22,251 nucleotides of DNA, taken from the NCBI GenBank assembly GCA_937876865.1, contig CALEFF010000078.1, positions 1-22,251 of the forward strand, read 5' to 3'. A program made the position numbers and the translations under genes. This DNA comes from an uncultured Bacteroidales bacterium. GTDB taxonomy: Bacteria; Bacteroidota; Bacteroidia; Bacteroidales; P3. The stretch's first letter is position 1. Every line of letters starts with the position of its first letter. Below are positions 20,533 through 22,251 of the stretch, piece by piece. The notes under the pieces were generated by a model. It was not told the origin of the DNA. It did not search any database and saw only the letters and a program-made list of their open reading frames with translations.

Positions 20533-22251
20533 ATGAAAAATATTAGAAATTTTTGTATAATAGCTCATATTGACCACGGTAAAAGTACATTGGCAGATAG
20601 ATTGTTAGAGTTTACAAACACTATCTCGCAAAGGGATATGGAAGCTCAAGTGTTGGACGATATGGATTTGGAGAAAGAGAGGGGAATTACTATAAAAAGC
20701 CATGCTATTCAAATGAATTATAGGTTTGAAGGTGAAGATTATGTGCTTAATTTGATAGATACTCCGGGTCACGTTGACTTTTCTTATGAGGTTTCTCGTT
20801 CAATTGCTGCCTGCGAAGGTGCTTTGCTTATTGTAGATGCTACTCAGGGAATACAAGCTCAAACAATTTCAAACCTTTATCAAGCAATAGATAATGATTT
20901 GGAAATAATTCCTATTCTAAACAAAATGGATTTGCCTGCTGCAATGCCGGAAGAAGTTACGGATCAAATAGTTGATTTGATTGGTTGTAAGCCCGAGGAT
21001 ATTATTCCTGCAAGTGGTAAGACAGGAATGGGAATAGAAACTATTTTGGAAAGAATTATTAAAACTATTCCTGCTCCAAAGGGAGATCCAGAGGCTCCTT
21101 TGCAAGCTTTAATCTTTGACTCTGTTTTCAATTCTTTTAGAGGAATTATCTCTTATTTTAGAATAATGAACGGAAGTATTAAGAAAGGAGAAAAGGTTAA
21201 GTTTGTAAACACAGGAAAAGAATATATTGCAGATGAAATAGGTGTTTTAGGCTTAAAATTGATACCAAAACAAACTCTTTCTTGTGGAGATGTTGGTTAT
21301 ATTATTTCGGGAATTAAAACTTCTTCCGAAGTAAAGGTTGGAGATACTATCACTTCTGTTGCTAATCCTTGCGAAAAGGCAATTGAAGGTTTTGAAAATG
21401 TGAAACCAATGGTGTTTGCAGGAATTTATCCTGTGGATTCAGATGATTATGAAGAGTTGAGGGCTTGCATTGAAAAGCTTCAACTCAACGATGCTTCACT
21501 TACATTTGAGCCTGAAAGTTCTTTGGCCTTAGGATTTGGTTTTCGTTGTGGATTCTTAGGGCTTTTGCACATGGAAATCATACAAGAACGTTTGACAAGA
21601 GAGTTTAATATGGACGTTATCACTACTGTGCCAAACGTAAACTATAAGGTATATACAACAAAAGGAGAAGTAATAGATGTTTATAATCCTTCTGGATTGC
21701 CAGAGCCTAATTATATAGATTATATTGAAGAACCTTATATACATGCTTCTATTATAACAAAGACAGAGTTCATCGGTCCGGTTATGACTCTTTGTATTGA
21801 TAAAAGAGGTATATTGAAAAATCAACATTATATTTCAACCGATAGAGTGGAAATAACATTTGAGTTGCCACTTGGTGAGGTTGTGTTTGATTTTTATGAT
21901 AAATTGAAATCTATTTCAAAGGGTTATGCTTCTTTTGACTATCACCCTTGTGGATTTCAACGTTCAAAATTGGTAAAATTAGAGATTCTTTTAAATGGAG
22001 ATGGAGTTGATGCTTTATCTACTTTAACTCACTTTGACAATGCTTATCCTTTGGGAAGAAGAATGTGCGAAAAATTAAAAGAACTTATACCAAGACAACA
22101 ATTTGATATAGCTGTGCAAGCAGCAATAGGTTCAAAAATTATCGCAAGAGAAACAGTAAAAGCGGTAAGAAAAGACGTAACAGCAAAATGTTATGGAGGA
22201 GATATTTCTCGTAAAAGAAAATTATTAGAAAAACAAAAAGAAGGTAAAAAG
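20533..22251 (+). CDS. lepA: Elongation factor 4 (LepA), 3' end cut by window
   Basis: LepA is a translational GTPase that back-translocates ribosomes and affects initiation or ribosome assembly. The frame from the ATG at 20533 is open to the window edge (573 codons) and covers nearly the whole protein, normally about 595 residues. Visible: G1 AHIDHGKST at about 11-19, the switch region ERGITIKSHAIQM, G3 DTPGHVDF, G4 NKMD, and the LepA-specific C-terminal part (FDYHPCGFQRSKLVKLEI, then CYGGDISRKRKLLEKQKEG). G4 has NKMD, as in several other LepA proteins. The missing tail is about 20 residues. Confidence 0.96.
   Translation, partial: MKNIRNFCIIAHIDHGKSTLADRLLEFTNTISQRDMEAQVLDDMDLEKERGITIKSHAIQMNYRFEGEDYVLNLIDTPGHVDFSYEVSRSIAACEGALLIVDATQGIQAQTISNLYQAIDNDLEIIPILNKMDLPAAMPEEVTDQIVDLIGCKPEDIIPASGKTGMGIETILERIIKTIPAPKGDPEAPLQALIFDSVFNSFRGIISYFRIMNGSIKKGEKVKFVNTGKEYIADEIGVLGLKLIPKQTLSCGDVGYIISGIKTSSEVKVGDTITSVANPCEKAIEGFENVKPMVFAGIYPVDSDDYEELRACIEKLQLNDASLTFEPESSLALGFGFRCGFLGLLHMEIIQERLTREFNMDVITTVPNVNYKVYTTKGEVIDVYNPSGLPEPNYIDYIEEPYIHASIITKTEFIGPVMTLCIDKRGILKNQHYISTDRVEITFELPLGEVVFDFYDKLKSISKGYASFDYHPCGFQRSKLVKLEILLNGDGVDALSTLTHFDNAYPLGRRMCEKLKELIPRQQFDIAVQAAIGSKIIARETVKAVRKDVTAKCYGGDISRKRKLLEKQKEGKK

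Overview
The window looks like a chromosomal segment of an AT-rich member of the Bacteroidota, probably Bacteroidales. Three things point there. Most upstream regions carry the Bacteroidota -7 promoter box (TAnnTTTG, sometimes with TTG about 19-20 bases upstream). Start codons are preceded by A-rich tracts rather than Shine-Dalgarno sites. Several gene orders and fusions are typical of the group: DUF3822 next to rsmD, a phosphotransferase-RapZ fusion, and rsgA-dtd.

Layout. (1) 1-1380, plus strand: a visibly G+C-richer patch with the end of an unknown gene and a YdeI/OmpD-associated protein that looks C-terminally degraded, then a low-G+C unknown gene split over three reading-frame segments. 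(2) 1714-4991, minus strand: accessory operon A, six tightly spaced genes. Three or four are small paralogues that share a C-terminal domain on different N-terminal anchors; they are followed by a VCP/spastin-type AAA+ ATPase and an unknown protein. (3) 5131-5830: a long non-coding stretch with a structured RNA on the minus strand and a 390-base conserved block. (4) 5966-15137: conserved chromosomal genes: queA, ispD, phosphotransferase-RapZ, two Bacteroidota-type unknowns, rsmD, a PfkB kinase, a SIMPL protein, a HEPN-MNT pair and glyA. (5) 15219-16026: a second copy of the conserved block and the structured RNA, in inverted orientation. (6) 16118-18676, plus strand: accessory operon B, five genes unrelated in sequence to operon A (helical membrane protein, unknown protein, coiled coil, GNAT-like protein, membrane protein). 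(7) 18733-22251: rsgA-dtd-81 aa on the minus strand and divergent lepA, cut by the window end.

The most interesting feature is the paired arrangement. The same roughly 390-base non-coding block, then a Bacteroidota-type promoter, then the same roughly 168-base rod-like RNA, occurs twice. Each copy points outward from the housekeeping core into a different operon of small uncharacterised genes. The two RNAs keep the same stems with many compensatory base changes, so the RNA structure is under selection. The fold (long rod with a central internal loop and a competing 3' hairpin) resembles 6S RNA, but the repeat block upstream and the accessory operon downstream are not expected of an ordinary 6S locus. 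I propose it as an undescribed RNA-headed accessory locus type; its function is unknown.

In the core, queA-ispD-rapZ fusion form one overlapping operon, DUF3822/rsmD/pfkB another, and rsgA-dtd a third; these serve tRNA modification, isoprenoid synthesis, rRNA methylation, nucleoside or sugar phosphorylation, one-carbon metabolism and ribosome quality or assembly.
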